Below, in pieces: positions 7,365 through 16,358 of a stretch of DNA of 37,175 nt. The position numbers were made by a program, and so were the translations under genes. The stretch is from contig JAFXJH010000133.1 in NCBI GenBank assembly GCA_017532425.1, positions 1 through 37,175 on the forward strand, given 5' to 3'. This DNA is from Clostridia bacterium (lineage in GTDB: Bacteria > Bacillota > Clostridia > Oscillospirales > CAG-272). Below the pieces are notes generated by a model. That model had not been told where the DNA came from. It made no database searches and saw only the letters and a list, made by a program, of their open reading frames with translations. Positions within the stretch are counted from its first letter, which is position 1; each line of letters opens with the position of its first letter.

Positions 7365-8912
7365 TCATTTAATAACCCGAACACGATAATAATCAAAGTC
7401 TGCGTATCCGCCCGACTCCTTTGTTGCAAAAGAGCAAAGTTCAAAACGATATCCCATAAAGTGTCCGATAGTATAGAGCATTTTAACGGTAATACCGAGC
7501 TTTACCCATTCTTCGCCTTTTTTATAAAAGAGTTCGGCTTCGTCTATATTGTCCCTAAAATCACAGCATGCTTTAAGCTCTACGACATCGGCATCAAGCT
7601 TAACTCTGCCGTACTCCTCACCAGGAACGACGTGTTCATTGACAGATCTGCCATTAGCGTCGGTTTCGGGGTTGCCGCGACCGAGCATAACTATATATTT
7701 TTCACCCGCTTCTTTAGTAACAGCGATAAATCCGTAATTTTGTTGCATCAAACAGAGTCCCGCATAGTCGCCGTCTTTGATGTTCGACACATCTATCTTG
7801 ACTTCTGCTTCGCAAATAGGTCCCATAGTACGCTGACCGAGAGAATTCTTCGCAAGCGTTACGTTAGGTGATATCATACCAGTTTTAAGTCTGAGCCATC
7901 CTTTACGTTCGGTAGTACTCCACAGGTTATTATCGGGAATATGGTTCCACTGCCACGCAAGCTTGAAACGTTCGCCGTCGGCGTAGTCAAAATCGTCACT
8001 TTCAACGATAGGAGTATATTTATAGTTCGGACGTGTAGATTTCGTTTCAACATGATGAGGAATCTTACCGTCGATACCGAATACAGGCCAACCATTATCC
8101 CACATCATAGGAACGAGAACGGGATTTCTTCCGACAGCACCGTGGTCTTGAAAGAGCATCGCATACCAGTCACCGTCAGGAGTATCTACGATACCGCCTT
8201 GAGCGACACCCGCGTTGTGGTATCCCATATCGTCGTCAAGAATGTTATTCCCGACATAAGGTCCATCGATATTATCGGAAAAGAAGCAAGCTTCAACACG
8301 TCTGCGAGAACCGTAGAGCAGCCAATGTATGGTAAATATATAGTATTTGCCATTGATCTTATACATATGTGAGCCTTCGTGACGAAGCCACACATAGTCG
8401 GTGTCCGAAATGATAACCTTGTCGATACCACCCGGTAGCGGAGCAGAGAGATCGGGTTTCATTTCAGTAAGACGAAGTTCACCATTACCCGAAAGTATGA
8501 AAGGTCTGTCACCTTCAAAATAGAGTGAACAGTCATAATAAAAGCCTTCGATCTTGCGTTTTTCCCACGGTCCCTCGATCTTATCAGATGTAAACAGGAA
8601 AGAAACATTCTGAGATTTTGTATCGTTTGTAACGAAGATAACGTAGAATTTACCTTTATGATAACGGAGCGTTGCCGCCCACATTCCGGCAGCATAAATT
8701 CCGTGTCCATCTTCAAGACGAGCTCCCGGAGAATCTTCCAAAATGTCATATAAATACGTAGCAATCTCCCAATTTACAAGATCATACGATCTGAAAATAG
8801 CGCCACCCGGCATCAGATGCATCGTAGTTGATACCATATAATAAGTGTCTTCAACACGTATAACGTCAACATCCGGAATATCTGCCCAAATTATCGGATT
8901 ATTCTTTTCCAT
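7365..8912 (-). CDS. Glycoside hydrolase family 43 (beta-xylosidase/arabinofuranosidase type)
   Basis: A 515-residue enzyme. The ATG at 8912 is preferred over 8927 because TTGGAGATC spans the upstream ATG. Residues 1-310 form a five-bladed propeller. The general-base Asp lies in WADIPDVDVIR, the pKa-setting Asp in GFYYDCSLYF, and the acid Glu in WLRHEGSHMY. The C-terminal 200 residues form a beta-sandwich as in two-domain GH43 xylosidases (GH43_12-like). It should release xylose or arabinose from oligosaccharides in the cytosol, since no signal peptide is present. It is the last gene of a minus-strand run with an SGNH esterase 60 bp upstream, consistent with decorated xylan breakdown. Confidence 0.88.
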   Translation of the reverse strand: MEKNNPIIWADIPDVDVIRVEDTYYMVSTTMHLMPGGAIFRSYDLVNWEIATYLYDILEDSPGARLEDGHGIYAAGMWAATLRYHKGKFYVIFVTNDTKSQNVSFLFTSDKIEGPWEKRKIEGFYYDCSLYFEGDRPFILSGNGELRLTEMKPDLSAPLPGGIDKVIISDTDYVWLRHEGSHMYKINGKYYIFTIHWLLYGSRRRVEACFFSDNIDGPYVGNNILDDDMGYHNAGVAQGGIVDTPDGDWYAMLFQDHGAVGRNPVLVPMMWDNGWPVFGIDGKIPHHVETKSTRPNYKYTPIVESDDFDYADGERFKLAWQWNHIPDNNLWSTTERKGWLRLKTGMISPNVTLAKNSLGQRTMGPICEAEVKIDVSNIKDGDYAGLCLMQQNYGFIAVTKEAGEKYIVMLGRGNPETDANGRSVNEHVVPGEEYGRVKLDADVVELKACCDFRDNIDEAELFYKKGEEWVKLGITVKMLYTIGHFMGYRFELCSFATKESGGYADFDYYRVRVIK

Positions 8913-8972
8913 AATTGTGATCTCCAATTACAAAACAATTAAGAATGTTTTTTAAGATCTTTGAATTTTTAT

Positions 8973-9581
8973 TCAGATCAGCTTATCAATATACTCTGCG
9001 TAGAGCTTACCGATAAATTCTGCGCCCTTTGCTGTGGGATGTACTCCGTCGGAAGCATAAGTCAGCGGATAATCGCCGATATACGCCGCCGCGAGAAGTC
9101 CGTCTGTGGGAAGGTAAACATCTGCAAATTCCCTTGCGAGCTTTCTGATTATCTCGATCTTCGGCGCGAGGTCTTCGCGGAAGAACTGCTTATCAACGCA
9201 AGGAATAAGGAAGGGCTCCATTATCATTATCTTTGCGTTTGTCTTTTCTTTTATCGCCGTAAGAACTGTGCGGTAGCGCTCCTCGAAAATTGCATCGGGA
9301 ATCCAAGTTTTATTTCCTGCGTTATGCCAAACGTCGTTTATACCTATAAGTATGGAAACGATATCGGGGTTTATTTCGAGGAAATCCTTATCGAGACGGT
9401 TTACAAGATCTCTTGTCTGGTTACCCGAAATTCCGAGATTTACGAACTCAAATTCGATATCAGGATGCTTTTCCTTTATGAATGCTGCCGCATACTTAGG
9501 ATATCCGTTACCGAGATTATGATAGTCCTCTCTGATTCTTCCTGCATCTGTGATGCTGTCGCCCTGGAACAATATTTTCAT
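8973..9581 (-). CDS. SGNH/GDSL hydrolase (carbohydrate esterase-like)
   Basis: A 202-residue SGNH-fold esterase. Block I is FQGDSIT with the catalytic Ser9, block II has Gly in NLGISGNQT, block III is GINDVWH with its Asn, and block V is DGVHPTAKG with the Asp and His. It has the size and motifs of acetyl-xylan or rhamnogalacturonan acetylesterases. Deacetylation of oligosaccharides before the adjacent GH43 acts is the likely role. The start follows CGGAGGATTGTT. It lies 32 bp after the membrane-protein gene and appears co-transcribed. Confidence 0.85.
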   Translation of the reverse strand: MKILFQGDSITDAGRIREDYHNLGNGYPKYAAAFIKEKHPDIEFEFVNLGISGNQTRDLVNRLDKDFLEINPDIVSILIGINDVWHNAGNKTWIPDAIFEERYRTVLTAIKEKTNAKIMIMEPFLIPCVDKQFFREDLAPKIEIIRKLAREFADVYLPTDGLLAAAYIGDYPLTYASDGVHPTAKGAEFIGKLYAEYIDKLI

Positions 9582-9613
9582 AACAATCCTCCGTTTTCGC
9601 TTTATTGCGATCT

Positions 9614-10477
9614 TTATTTTGTAAATTTAATTGATTTTGCGTAGTTGAAGATGTCCTGATAATAATCATCCACATCCTCGGTAAGCACTCCGAACTGAAC
9701 GAGCCAGAACGCTTCCGAAGTTTCGTAAACGAATGCTATGTAGCTGTACTCATTCCCCGAATCGGGATTCGTTGCCTTATACTTGAAATACATAAGGCCG
9801 TTTTCTTCATTAAGCTGTGTCGAAGGGTCGTGATTTATTTCTATAACACGCTCTCCGTACTCTTTAAGAGTGTAATCCTCAAGACCCTCATAAACGTCGA
9901 AGCGTTCTTCAAGGAAAACGACAGCCAAGTCATCGCTACTGTAGCAGATCGTAAAGTCACCCGCCGGCACTTTAATAAAGTCATCAGTGAGAGTTATCTT
10001 AACCCCGTTTGATGAAAAGGTCTGTGGGCTCGGCGCGCTGTCCGAATAGTAAACAGAACCGAAACCGATCAAAAATCCCACAATTATCGCAATTACGCCG
10101 ATTATTGCGCCCTTTTTCTTATTTTTCTTTCTGTTTTGAAGAGCTTCCTCGTCCGTAACTCCGTCAAACATAAACGCATTACCCGAGAAGGAGTTGAAAG
10201 CGCATCTTCCCTGCAACGAAACATCCTCATATCCCGCAGGAATTTTATAAAAATCATTGCAGTAGCCCTTACTTAGCTTATCTATTATAGCAAATACACG
10301 AAGCTCGTGGTCTTCTATCGCAAAGGTCTTTTCTTCTCCGTTTTTAAGCTCGCCGAGCTTACGGCATTTTACCTGATTTATAACGATATCGTTTGACGTA
10401 GGGTCCTCTACGTAAAGATGGACCTTTGCCAGACATCCCACGTATCGCTTTTCTCTTTTTACGGTAAGATTTCTCAT
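9614..10477 (-). CDS. Single-pass membrane protein of unknown function
   Basis: A 287-residue protein started at the ATG at 10477, which follows GGAGGATGCT; the longer frame to 10489 would bury that site. Residues about 1-130 are soluble, then NRKKNKKKG leads into one membrane helix (GAIIGVIAIIVGFLIGFGSVYY). About 130 residues follow that resemble a PsbP/lipoprotein-like beta domain (LTDDFIKVPAGDF...YAKSIKFTK). The positive patch before the helix suggests the N-terminal domain is cytosolic and the C-terminal one external. I recognise no family. It lies between a sugar isomerase-like gene and the SGNH esterase in one apparent operon. Confidence 0.75.
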   Translation of the reverse strand: MRNLTVKREKRYVGCLAKVHLYVEDPTSNDIVINQVKCRKLGELKNGEEKTFAIEDHELRVFAIIDKLSKGYCNDFYKIPAGYEDVSLQGRCAFNSFSGNAFMFDGVTDEEALQNRKKNKKKGAIIGVIAIIVGFLIGFGSVYYSDSAPSPQTFSSNGVKITLTDDFIKVPAGDFTICYSSDDLAVVFLEERFDVYEGLEDYTLKEYGERVIEINHDPSTQLNEENGLMYFKYKATNPDSGNEYSYIAFVYETSEAFWLVQFGVLTEDVDDYYQDIFNYAKSIKFTK

Positions 10478-10543
10478 AGCATCCTCCATTCTTACCTTAC
10501 AGTGGTTTGTTTACGGATCTTTCTTCTGTTATACAGAACCGTC

Positions 10544-11452
10544 TTATTCTCCCTTACCCGGTCTGCACGCATCTATACGACTTACCATATTATGACCTAT
10601 ATCTGCCATAAACTTAAGTCCGATCGGAACTACCTCTTCGTCCATCGTATTTACAACGAAGCCGGTCTCATATGTGAAATCGCCGTCATAGTCGATCTCA
10701 CCGAGTGCTTTTATAACCTCTTTCCAGTTGATAATTCCCGTATAAGGCAGCTTATGCTGATCTGCACGGTAATCATTATCGTGGACGTGGAGAGACTTAA
10801 GTCTATCGTGTCCGAGTGCGCGTATGTAATCCCACGCCTCTTCCTTCTGCTGAACGAGTCCTATATGACCGATATCAAGGCATGCAACGATCTGCTCGCT
10901 GTCAAGCTCGTCGATATAACGCACGAATTCCTTGATCTCCGAGCAGGTATCGCAAATTATAAACTTTCTTCTCGGATCGACCTGGAACATATTTTCAACG
11001 CCTATCTTAACGCCGTATTCCTTTGCATACGGAATAAGTCTGCGGTAATATTCCATATTTTTCTCAAATATCTCTTCCTCGTGTCCGAGATACGTCCAGT
11101 GGTGAAGAGGATGTACTACCGAAACGTCCGCTCCGAGTATTGCCGAAATTTCGAGGTTTCTGTAGAAACGCGGCATAATGATATTTTCAAACGCATCGGG
11201 ATCATTCCAAAGATTGATGCTGAAGGTAAACGGAGCATGTGTCTGATTGATTTTAAGTCCTCTCTGATCAGCCATACGTCTTATTTCAAGCGCACGCGCC
11301 TTATATTCATCAGAATTAAATACAGAGTCGTCGGCAACAAGGCTTCCGAGGCTGTAGTCAACAGCTTCAAAGCCCGCATCTTTAATAAGATCGAGAGATT
11401 TTTCTGTTCCGAAGCGCGGTTCGAGCGGATAAATTGGCATAGAAAGTTTCAT
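10544..11452 (-). CDS. Sugar phosphate isomerase/epimerase-like TIM-barrel protein
   Basis: A 302-residue protein of the AP-endonuclease-2/xylose isomerase-like barrel family. Metal-binding residues fall in VVHPLHHW, KIGVENMF (Glu), CLDIGHIGL (Asp and His) and HVHDNDY, with a late FTYE Glu. Such proteins isomerise or epimerise sugars, inositols or sugar acids. It is probably the first gene of the operon running down to the GH43 at 7365, so converting a released monosaccharide is a fair guess. The start follows GAAAGGACTT and a good promoter. Confidence 0.85.
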   Translation of the reverse strand: MKLSMPIYPLEPRFGTEKSLDLIKDAGFEAVDYSLGSLVADDSVFNSDEYKARALEIRRMADQRGLKINQTHAPFTFSINLWNDPDAFENIIMPRFYRNLEISAILGADVSVVHPLHHWTYLGHEEEIFEKNMEYYRRLIPYAKEYGVKIGVENMFQVDPRRKFIICDTCSEIKEFVRYIDELDSEQIVACLDIGHIGLVQQKEEAWDYIRALGHDRLKSLHVHDNDYRADQHKLPYTGIINWKEVIKALGEIDYDGDFTYETGFVVNTMDEEVVPIGLKFMADIGHNMVSRIDACRPGKGE

Positions 11453-11479
11453 AATTTTTAAGTCCTTTCGTTTTTTTAT

Positions 11480-11508
11480 ATTCTATACCCAAAAAATTCT
11501 TTTGTCAA
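11480..11508 (-). promoter_or_regulatory. Sigma-A promoter of the isomerase-GH43 operon
   Basis: Minus-strand TTGACA (11503-11508), 17 bp, TAGAAT (11480-11485), just upstream of the isomerase start. Confidence 0.72.
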
Positions 11509-11545
11509 TACAAATCCCGAATATTATATCGATTTATAAATCAGA

Positions 11546-11572
11546 AAAGCCTGTCTGAAACAGACAGGCTTT
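11546..11572 (-). terminator. Terminator after GH36
   Basis: A 12-bp stem AAAGCCTGTCTG/CAGACAGGCTTT has a 3-base loop, and T-rich sequence follows on the minus strand, 18 bp past the GH36 stop. Confidence 0.75.
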
Positions 11573-11589
11573 ATCTTTTATTTAGTATT

Positions 11590-13734
11590 TTACTCTGCCT
11601 CATAGAGCACAAGCTCTGATGACATAGATGAAGGAATATTCACTCTTATACCGCATCTTGACAGCTCGTATCCCGAAACGGTGAAGGTACTGCCCGAGTT
11701 ATCGAGAGTGACCTTATAATTTTTAGCAAGGTCAATTCCCTTCGGTATTATAACGCTATCTTCCTTTTTAGCCATACAAAGGCTGAATACCGTTATCGCA
11801 CCCTTTGTATGATCGCATGATGATATTTCGAGCACGCACTCGCCTTCATCCATACACTTTTCAGCTTCGGGTGTATGGTGGTATATAAGGCAATTCGGCA
11901 AAAATCCTCTTATGAAGCTTTTATATACGTCCACGCTATGCTTTACAAAGTCCATCTGACAGGGATTTAGCTCTGCAGAAGCAGGCGCAACAACGTTCAG
12001 CGACATATGACCGAGCATAATATTTCTCATCTGCAGATCAAACGATCCGAATTTATGACATCCCATTCCCGCGAACAGTCTATCAACTCTTTCGGGCGGA
12101 AGTGCCATCGTCATACCGTTTGTTATCGTTATGCTTCTCGGTGCATTCTGCCAATCCGAAACCCACGTATGATTAAATGCCTTCATCATACCGAGGTCTG
12201 TACGTCCGCCACCGCCTGCGCAGTTTTCAAATATAACGTTCGGGAATCTTTTCTTGAGCTTACGGTACATATTATACACCGCGTTGAAATGACGAAGTGA
12301 TATACATTCCTTAATTCCCGTGCCCATATCTCGCATTGCGAAATAATGGCTTGCCGCAACGTTATAATCTACTCTGAGAAGGTCGAGCTTATATTCGGTG
12401 ATTATACGCGCAAGCTCGTTTTCCGCCCACTCTGCCGCTTCTTTATTTGTAAAGTCAATATATCCGTCGCACTTTGTGCCGTATATATCGCGGCTTATCC
12501 AATCGGGATGCTCTTCAAAAGCCTTTGAACGTCTTCCGAGGCGCTCGATCTCCACCCACAGGGCAAATTTAAGTCCTTTTTCGTGGCAATAGTCGGCAAG
12601 CTCTGAAATTCCGTTGGGATATCTCTCCCCGTTCGGGATATTAACACCGTTAAATCCCTGCCAATCGATACGATCCTGCAGAGGGCACTGCCATCCCGCG
12701 TCTATTATGAAGATCTCTCCGCCCATCTCTGCAAACTGACGGATAAAGGATTTTGACGTTTCGACTGTCATATCGTGTTCCGCGCCCATTCCTGCGCCTA
12801 CAAGGCAGGCAGAGGCATCTGCTTCGGGAAGACAGAGCACAGACTTTCTGATATGCGCGTGCATCTCACTTACAGCATCATCAAGACCGCCTGCAACAAC
12901 ACCCATATACACCTCGGGGAAAACGAAATTTTCATTTGCCCTCAGCACTATCATAGGGCTGTATGCGGTTATCTCTGCACTAAATGATATCGCCGAGTGA
13001 TCTCTCTCGGTATTTGCTTTATAGTCTACGTTAAATCTGCATCCGCCGCTCCACGCTATCTGCGCGAAGTAGATATGTCCCTTCACGTTATTTCGAACGA
13101 AGAATATGGGATGACGGTAACGGTCTCTGCCGAATCTTGTATCGACAGACGTGCGCTCAGTGGGAAGATCACGCCATACGAATTCGCCTTCTCTTCCCCA
13201 TACGTCATTATTGAAATATCCGATGCTGTAAAGCTTTGAGATATCTCGCTCGTTTGTCATCTGAGCCTTATCCATCTCTTCAAGTCCGCCCGACAGAAGG
13301 GATACTCTGCTTACTGCAAGATTATTTTCCGAGAGGTTTTCGATCTCTATAAATCTCGTGAACATTTGTGTGCCGTCAAGAACAGTGTGTATCTTAAGTC
13401 GCACAGGCTTAATATTACTTTCGAGAGTGAGCACCGCTTCGATATGATCCTCACTTTTTTCGGTCGCAAAGTCTACAAATCTGAGATCGTAGTCTATGCT
13501 CTGACCGTCTATTTCAATATTAAATGCCGACGGCTCTGTAAACGCCGCATGATTTATTCTTGACGGAAATCCCGACAGCACGTTCAGCGGATAGCCTGCC
13601 GCATTATATCCCGATGAAACGAGCATTCCTGCTGTAAAGGTCTCCTCGTATACCGCAAGTCCGCTTCTGTAGCAGAATACGGGATTTGCACCCGGCTGAT
13701 AATACACGTCAAAATAATCGTGTGAGAGCTTCAT
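11590..13734 (-). CDS. GH36 alpha-galactosidase
   Basis: A 714-residue retaining alpha-galactosidase. A large N-terminal beta-supersandwich (about 1-300) precedes the TIM barrel. The nucleophile Asp456 lies in LLRVDYN and the acid/base Asp527 in WVSDWQ, 71 residues apart as is usual in GH36. FENCAGGGGRTDLGMM and IDAGWQ are further family marks, and a beta domain ends the protein. It should cleave terminal alpha-galactose from raffinose-type sugars, galactomannans or host glycans. No signal peptide is visible. It starts 23 bp after the Fe-ADH gene with GAGGTACTTCCT as ribosome site, so the two are co-transcribed. Confidence 0.92.
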   Translation of the reverse strand: MKLSHDYFDVYYQPGANPVFCYRSGLAVYEETFTAGMLVSSGYNAAGYPLNVLSGFPSRINHAAFTEPSAFNIEIDGQSIDYDLRFVDFATEKSEDHIEAVLTLESNIKPVRLKIHTVLDGTQMFTRFIEIENLSENNLAVSRVSLLSGGLEEMDKAQMTNERDISKLYSIGYFNNDVWGREGEFVWRDLPTERTSVDTRFGRDRYRHPIFFVRNNVKGHIYFAQIAWSGGCRFNVDYKANTERDHSAISFSAEITAYSPMIVLRANENFVFPEVYMGVVAGGLDDAVSEMHAHIRKSVLCLPEADASACLVGAGMGAEHDMTVETSKSFIRQFAEMGGEIFIIDAGWQCPLQDRIDWQGFNGVNIPNGERYPNGISELADYCHEKGLKFALWVEIERLGRRSKAFEEHPDWISRDIYGTKCDGYIDFTNKEAAEWAENELARIITEYKLDLLRVDYNVAASHYFAMRDMGTGIKECISLRHFNAVYNMYRKLKKRFPNVIFENCAGGGGRTDLGMMKAFNHTWVSDWQNAPRSITITNGMTMALPPERVDRLFAGMGCHKFGSFDLQMRNIMLGHMSLNVVAPASAELNPCQMDFVKHSVDVYKSFIRGFLPNCLIYHHTPEAEKCMDEGECVLEISSCDHTKGAITVFSLCMAKKEDSVIIPKGIDLAKNYKVTLDNSGSTFTVSGYELSRCGIRVNIPSSMSSELVLYEAE

Positions 13735-13757
13735 AGGAAGTACCTCGCTTTTTTAAA

Positions 13758-14903
13758 TTACATAAGAGATCTGTAAAGAGCCTCGATATCTTCTACGCTT
13801 GTTTCCTTGGGGTTGCCCGGACGGCAAGCATCGTTATATGCGTCAACAGACATCTGATGGATATCCTCTTCCTTTGCAACGCCCTTGAGAGAGGTCTTGA
13901 TTCCAACGTCCTCTGCAAGCTGACGTACTGCGTCAACTGCCGCCTTGCGGTACTCGTCCTGAGTCATTTCGTCAACGCCCTTAACGCCCATAGCGCGTGC
14001 GATCTCGCGGTACTTTTCGCCGGTTGCTTCTGCGTTATATGCCATAACTGCGGGAAGGAGTGTAGCGCAAGCCTTACCGTGAGGCATATCGTAGTATGCG
14101 GAAAGTGTGTGTGCCATCGAGTGGTCAACGCCAAGACCTACGTTAGAGAAGCCCATTCCTGCGATATACTGACCGAGAGCCATACCCTCGCGTCCGTCTG
14201 CTGTGTTATTTACAGCACCGCGGAGAGAGCGTGCGATGATCTCGATAGCCTTGATGTGGAACATATCGGAGAGCTCCCACGCGCCCTTTGTGATATATCC
14301 TTCGATAGCGTGTGTAAGAGCATCCATACCTGTAGCAGCTGTAAGACCTGCGGGCATAGAAGCCATCATATCGGGGTCAACTACTGCAACTACCGGGATA
14401 TCGTGTACGTCAACGCAAACAAACTTACGCTTCTTCTGAACGTCTGTGATAACGTAGTTGATAGTAACCTCTGCTGCTGTTCCTGCCGTTGTGGGAACTG
14501 CGATGATCGGAACGCAAGGATTCTTTGTAGGTGCAACGCCTTCAAGAGAACGAACGTCCTCGAATTCGGGGTTGGTGATAATGATACCGATGGCCTTTGC
14601 CGTATCCATGGAAGATCCGCCGCCGATAGCAACGATACAGTCAGCCTCTGCTGCCTTGAATGATGCTACTCCGCTCTGCACGTTTTCAACCGTAGGATTG
14701 GGCTTGATATCGGAAAATACGCTGTAAGCGATTCCTGCAGCGTCAAGAAGGTCTGTAACCTTTGCAGTAATTCCGAACTTTATAAGGTCGGGGTCGGAAG
14801 CAACAAAGATCTTTTTAAAGCCTCTGTTCTTTATTTCTTCGGGAATCGATTTGATCGCGCCTGCTCCGTGATAGGAGGTCTCGTTAAGCATAAATTTGTT
14901 CAT
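13758..14903 (-). CDS. fucO: Iron-containing alcohol dehydrogenase, lactaldehyde reductase-like
   Basis: A 381-residue group III alcohol dehydrogenase of the usual length for FucO. The frame runs to 14969, but the RBS and alignment place the start at 14903 (MNKFMLNETSYHG). The cofactor motif is GGGSSMDTAK. Metal ligands lie in TGMDALTHAIEGY and GVDHSMAHTLSAYYDMPHGKA. FucO reduces L-lactaldehyde from rhamnose or fucose breakdown to 1,2-propanediol, fitting the rhamnosidase in this window. Butanol or propanediol dehydrogenase activity cannot be excluded. It is the first gene of an operon with GH36 and has a strong promoter. Confidence 0.85.
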   Translation of the reverse strand: MNKFMLNETSYHGAGAIKSIPEEIKNRGFKKIFVASDPDLIKFGITAKVTDLLDAAGIAYSVFSDIKPNPTVENVQSGVASFKAAEADCIVAIGGGSSMDTAKAIGIIITNPEFEDVRSLEGVAPTKNPCVPIIAVPTTAGTAAEVTINYVITDVQKKRKFVCVDVHDIPVVAVVDPDMMASMPAGLTAATGMDALTHAIEGYITKGAWELSDMFHIKAIEIIARSLRGAVNNTADGREGMALGQYIAGMGFSNVGLGVDHSMAHTLSAYYDMPHGKACATLLPAVMAYNAEATGEKYREIARAMGVKGVDEMTQDEYRKAAVDAVRQLAEDVGIKTSLKGVAKEEDIHQMSVDAYNDACRPGNPKETSVEDIEALYRSLM

Positions 14904-14940
14904 GGTTGTAAATTCCTTTCGTTTTTTATTTAACAATCTT

Positions 14941-14969
14941 ATTATAAAACGATTAAAATAAAAAGTCAA
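14941..14969 (-). promoter_or_regulatory. Sigma-A promoter of the fucO-GH36 operon
   Basis: Minus-strand TTGACT (14964-14969), 17 bp, TATAAT (14941-14946). It lies just past the end of the upstream SGNH gene at 14986. Confidence 0.85.
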
Positions 14970-14985
14970 GATATACTCGTAAATA

Positions 14986-15615
14986 TTATCCGTTTATTTG
15001 ATTTTCATTTAAAGCTCTTACAATTTCCTCTGCGAGCATCTTATATCCGTCCGAAACAAAATGAACTCCGTCATCACACAGAAGCTCCTTATTTGAATTT
15101 GATACCGAGTACAAATCTATTATTCCCGCGTCTGCTCTTTTTGCAACCTCACGAGCTTTTTCATTTCTTTTCGGAATTCTGCTGCTGAACTCCTTTGAAT
15201 CGTCAACGGCTGTCGTTAACACTATAAAAATCGGAGTGTCCGGGCAGAGCTTTTTTATATTTTCTATCAGCTCAAAATAAAGCTCGCCGTACTTTTCATC
15301 GTCGAGATGCCAACCGTGAAGTCCGTTATTTATGATTATGGCATCCTTGCGGTCATTCTGATCGACAAACATTTTTATCATCGGAAAGTAGAAAGGATTA
15401 TCAAGTCCCTTTGAGCTGGCAAAATTATTGAATATCAGCTTACGCTCTACCAAAGAGGTAGCCCATGGGAAGGTTGCGTTTGATATCGAATCGCCTATAT
15501 AGAGGATTCGTTTAGCGTCGGTATCATACACGTCTTCAAACCATACGCGATCCCATTCGTACTTTTCAAGCGGAGATCTCGTTGTTTTTTCTTGATAGGT
15601 ATAATTATTTGCCAT
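14986..15615 (-). CDS. SGNH/GDSL hydrolase family protein
   Basis: A 209-residue SGNH-fold hydrolase only distantly like the one at 8973. RILYIGDSISNAT carries the nucleophile Ser in block I, IIINNGLHGWH has the Asn of block III, and DDGVHFVSDG the catalytic Asp and His. About 35 residues precede the catalytic fold. It is a probable carbohydrate or acyl esterase in the cytosol. The start follows AAGGAGAATTTATT and a promoter with a good -10 box. It ends before the fucO promoter, so it is likely a single-gene transcript or reads through into fucO. Confidence 0.8.
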   Translation of the reverse strand: MANNYTYQEKTTRSPLEKYEWDRVWFEDVYDTDAKRILYIGDSISNATFPWATSLVERKLIFNNFASSKGLDNPFYFPMIKMFVDQNDRKDAIIINNGLHGWHLDDEKYGELYFELIENIKKLCPDTPIFIVLTTAVDDSKEFSSRIPKRNEKAREVAKRADAGIIDLYSVSNSNKELLCDDGVHFVSDGYKMLAEEIVRALNENQING

Positions 15616-15686
15616 AATAAATTCTCCTTACTATACGCCGTCTTGATTGGATTTTTGACACGAAGTATACTTCTCTGTTATTTTGA

Positions 15687-15715
15687 ATTATAATACAAAT
15701 TATCCCATTTGTCTA
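15687..15715 (-). promoter_or_regulatory. Promoter of the second SGNH hydrolase
   Basis: Minus-strand TAGACA (15710-15715), 17 bp, TATAAT (15687-15692). It is divergent from the Nudix promoter about 40 bp away. Confidence 0.7.
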
Positions 15716-15756
15716 TATATTTTTTGCTTATTTTTATTTATATATTGCGCTTAACA

Positions 15757-15785
15757 TTGACTTCATATCTCTGTTATGCTATAAT
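15757..15785 (+). promoter_or_regulatory. Sigma-A promoter of the Nudix gene
   Basis: TTGACT (15757-15762), 17 bp, TATAAT (15780-15785). Confidence 0.83.
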
Positions 15786-15827
15786 ACTGTTAATATTAAG
15801 ATTATTAACCGTTCAAGGAGAAAATAT

Positions 15828-16280
15828 ATGTCCAAAACAGAAAACGTTGTCCTTACTAATATGTGTATGGTCTACAGCGGCAGCAAAATACTCGTGCAGG
15901 ACCGTCTTGACCCGAAATGGCCCGGGATCACATTTCCGGGCGGTCATATTGAGGTCGGCGAATCCTTTGTACGCTCCACTATGCGAGAGGTCAAGGAAGA
16001 GACCGGTCTTGACGTAAGTGATCTCAGGCTGTGCGGAATGAAACAGTTTACAAGTGAAGACAACACCTACAGATACATAGTATTCTTTTACAAAACCGAT
16101 CGTTTTACGGGAGAGCTAAGATCGTCCGACGAAGGAAAGGTCTTCTGGATAGAGCGAAGCGAGCTTGACAGCTACGTTTTGGCGGACGGATTTGACAAAA
16201 TGCTTGAGATATTCGAAAACGACGAGCTTTCGGAGAATTATTATTATTTCGACAATGATTGGCACTGCGAAAATTTGTAA
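15828..16280 (+). CDS. Nudix hydrolase (MutT/8-oxo-dGTP diphosphatase-like)
   Basis: A 150-residue Nudix protein with an intact Nudix box at about residues 37-60 (GGHIEVGE...REVKEETG). It hydrolyses a nucleoside diphosphate linked to another group; close relatives are annotated as 8-oxo-dGTP diphosphatases. The substrate is not defined by the sequence. It has its own promoter, an AAGGAG site 8 bases before the ATG, and a terminator, so it is monocistronic. Confidence 0.88.
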   Translation: MSKTENVVLTNMCMVYSGSKILVQDRLDPKWPGITFPGGHIEVGESFVRSTMREVKEETGLDVSDLRLCGMKQFTSEDNTYRYIVFFYKTDRFTGELRSSDEGKVFWIERSELDSYVLADGFDKMLEIFENDELSENYYYFDNDWHCENL

Positions 16281-16294
16281 AAAATAAAACCAAA

Positions 16295-16340
16295 ACCGCA
16301 TTGGAATGATGCTCCTGACAGAGTATCGATCCAATGCGGT
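16295..16340. terminator. Bidirectional terminator
   Basis: An 11-bp stem (16295-16305 with 16330-16340) is followed by a T-run on the plus strand. It lies between the convergent Nudix and GH43 genes. Confidence 0.75.
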
Positions 16341-16358
16341 CACTTTTTACACGAGTTA

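Noticed and set aside
8961..9644. 227-codon plus-strand frame
   Set aside because: It is antisense to the SGNH esterase, whose catalytic motifs are intact.
10418..11461. 347-codon plus-strand frame
   Set aside because: It is antisense to the clear TIM-barrel isomerase gene, and its translation is Cys/Ile-rich with no domain.
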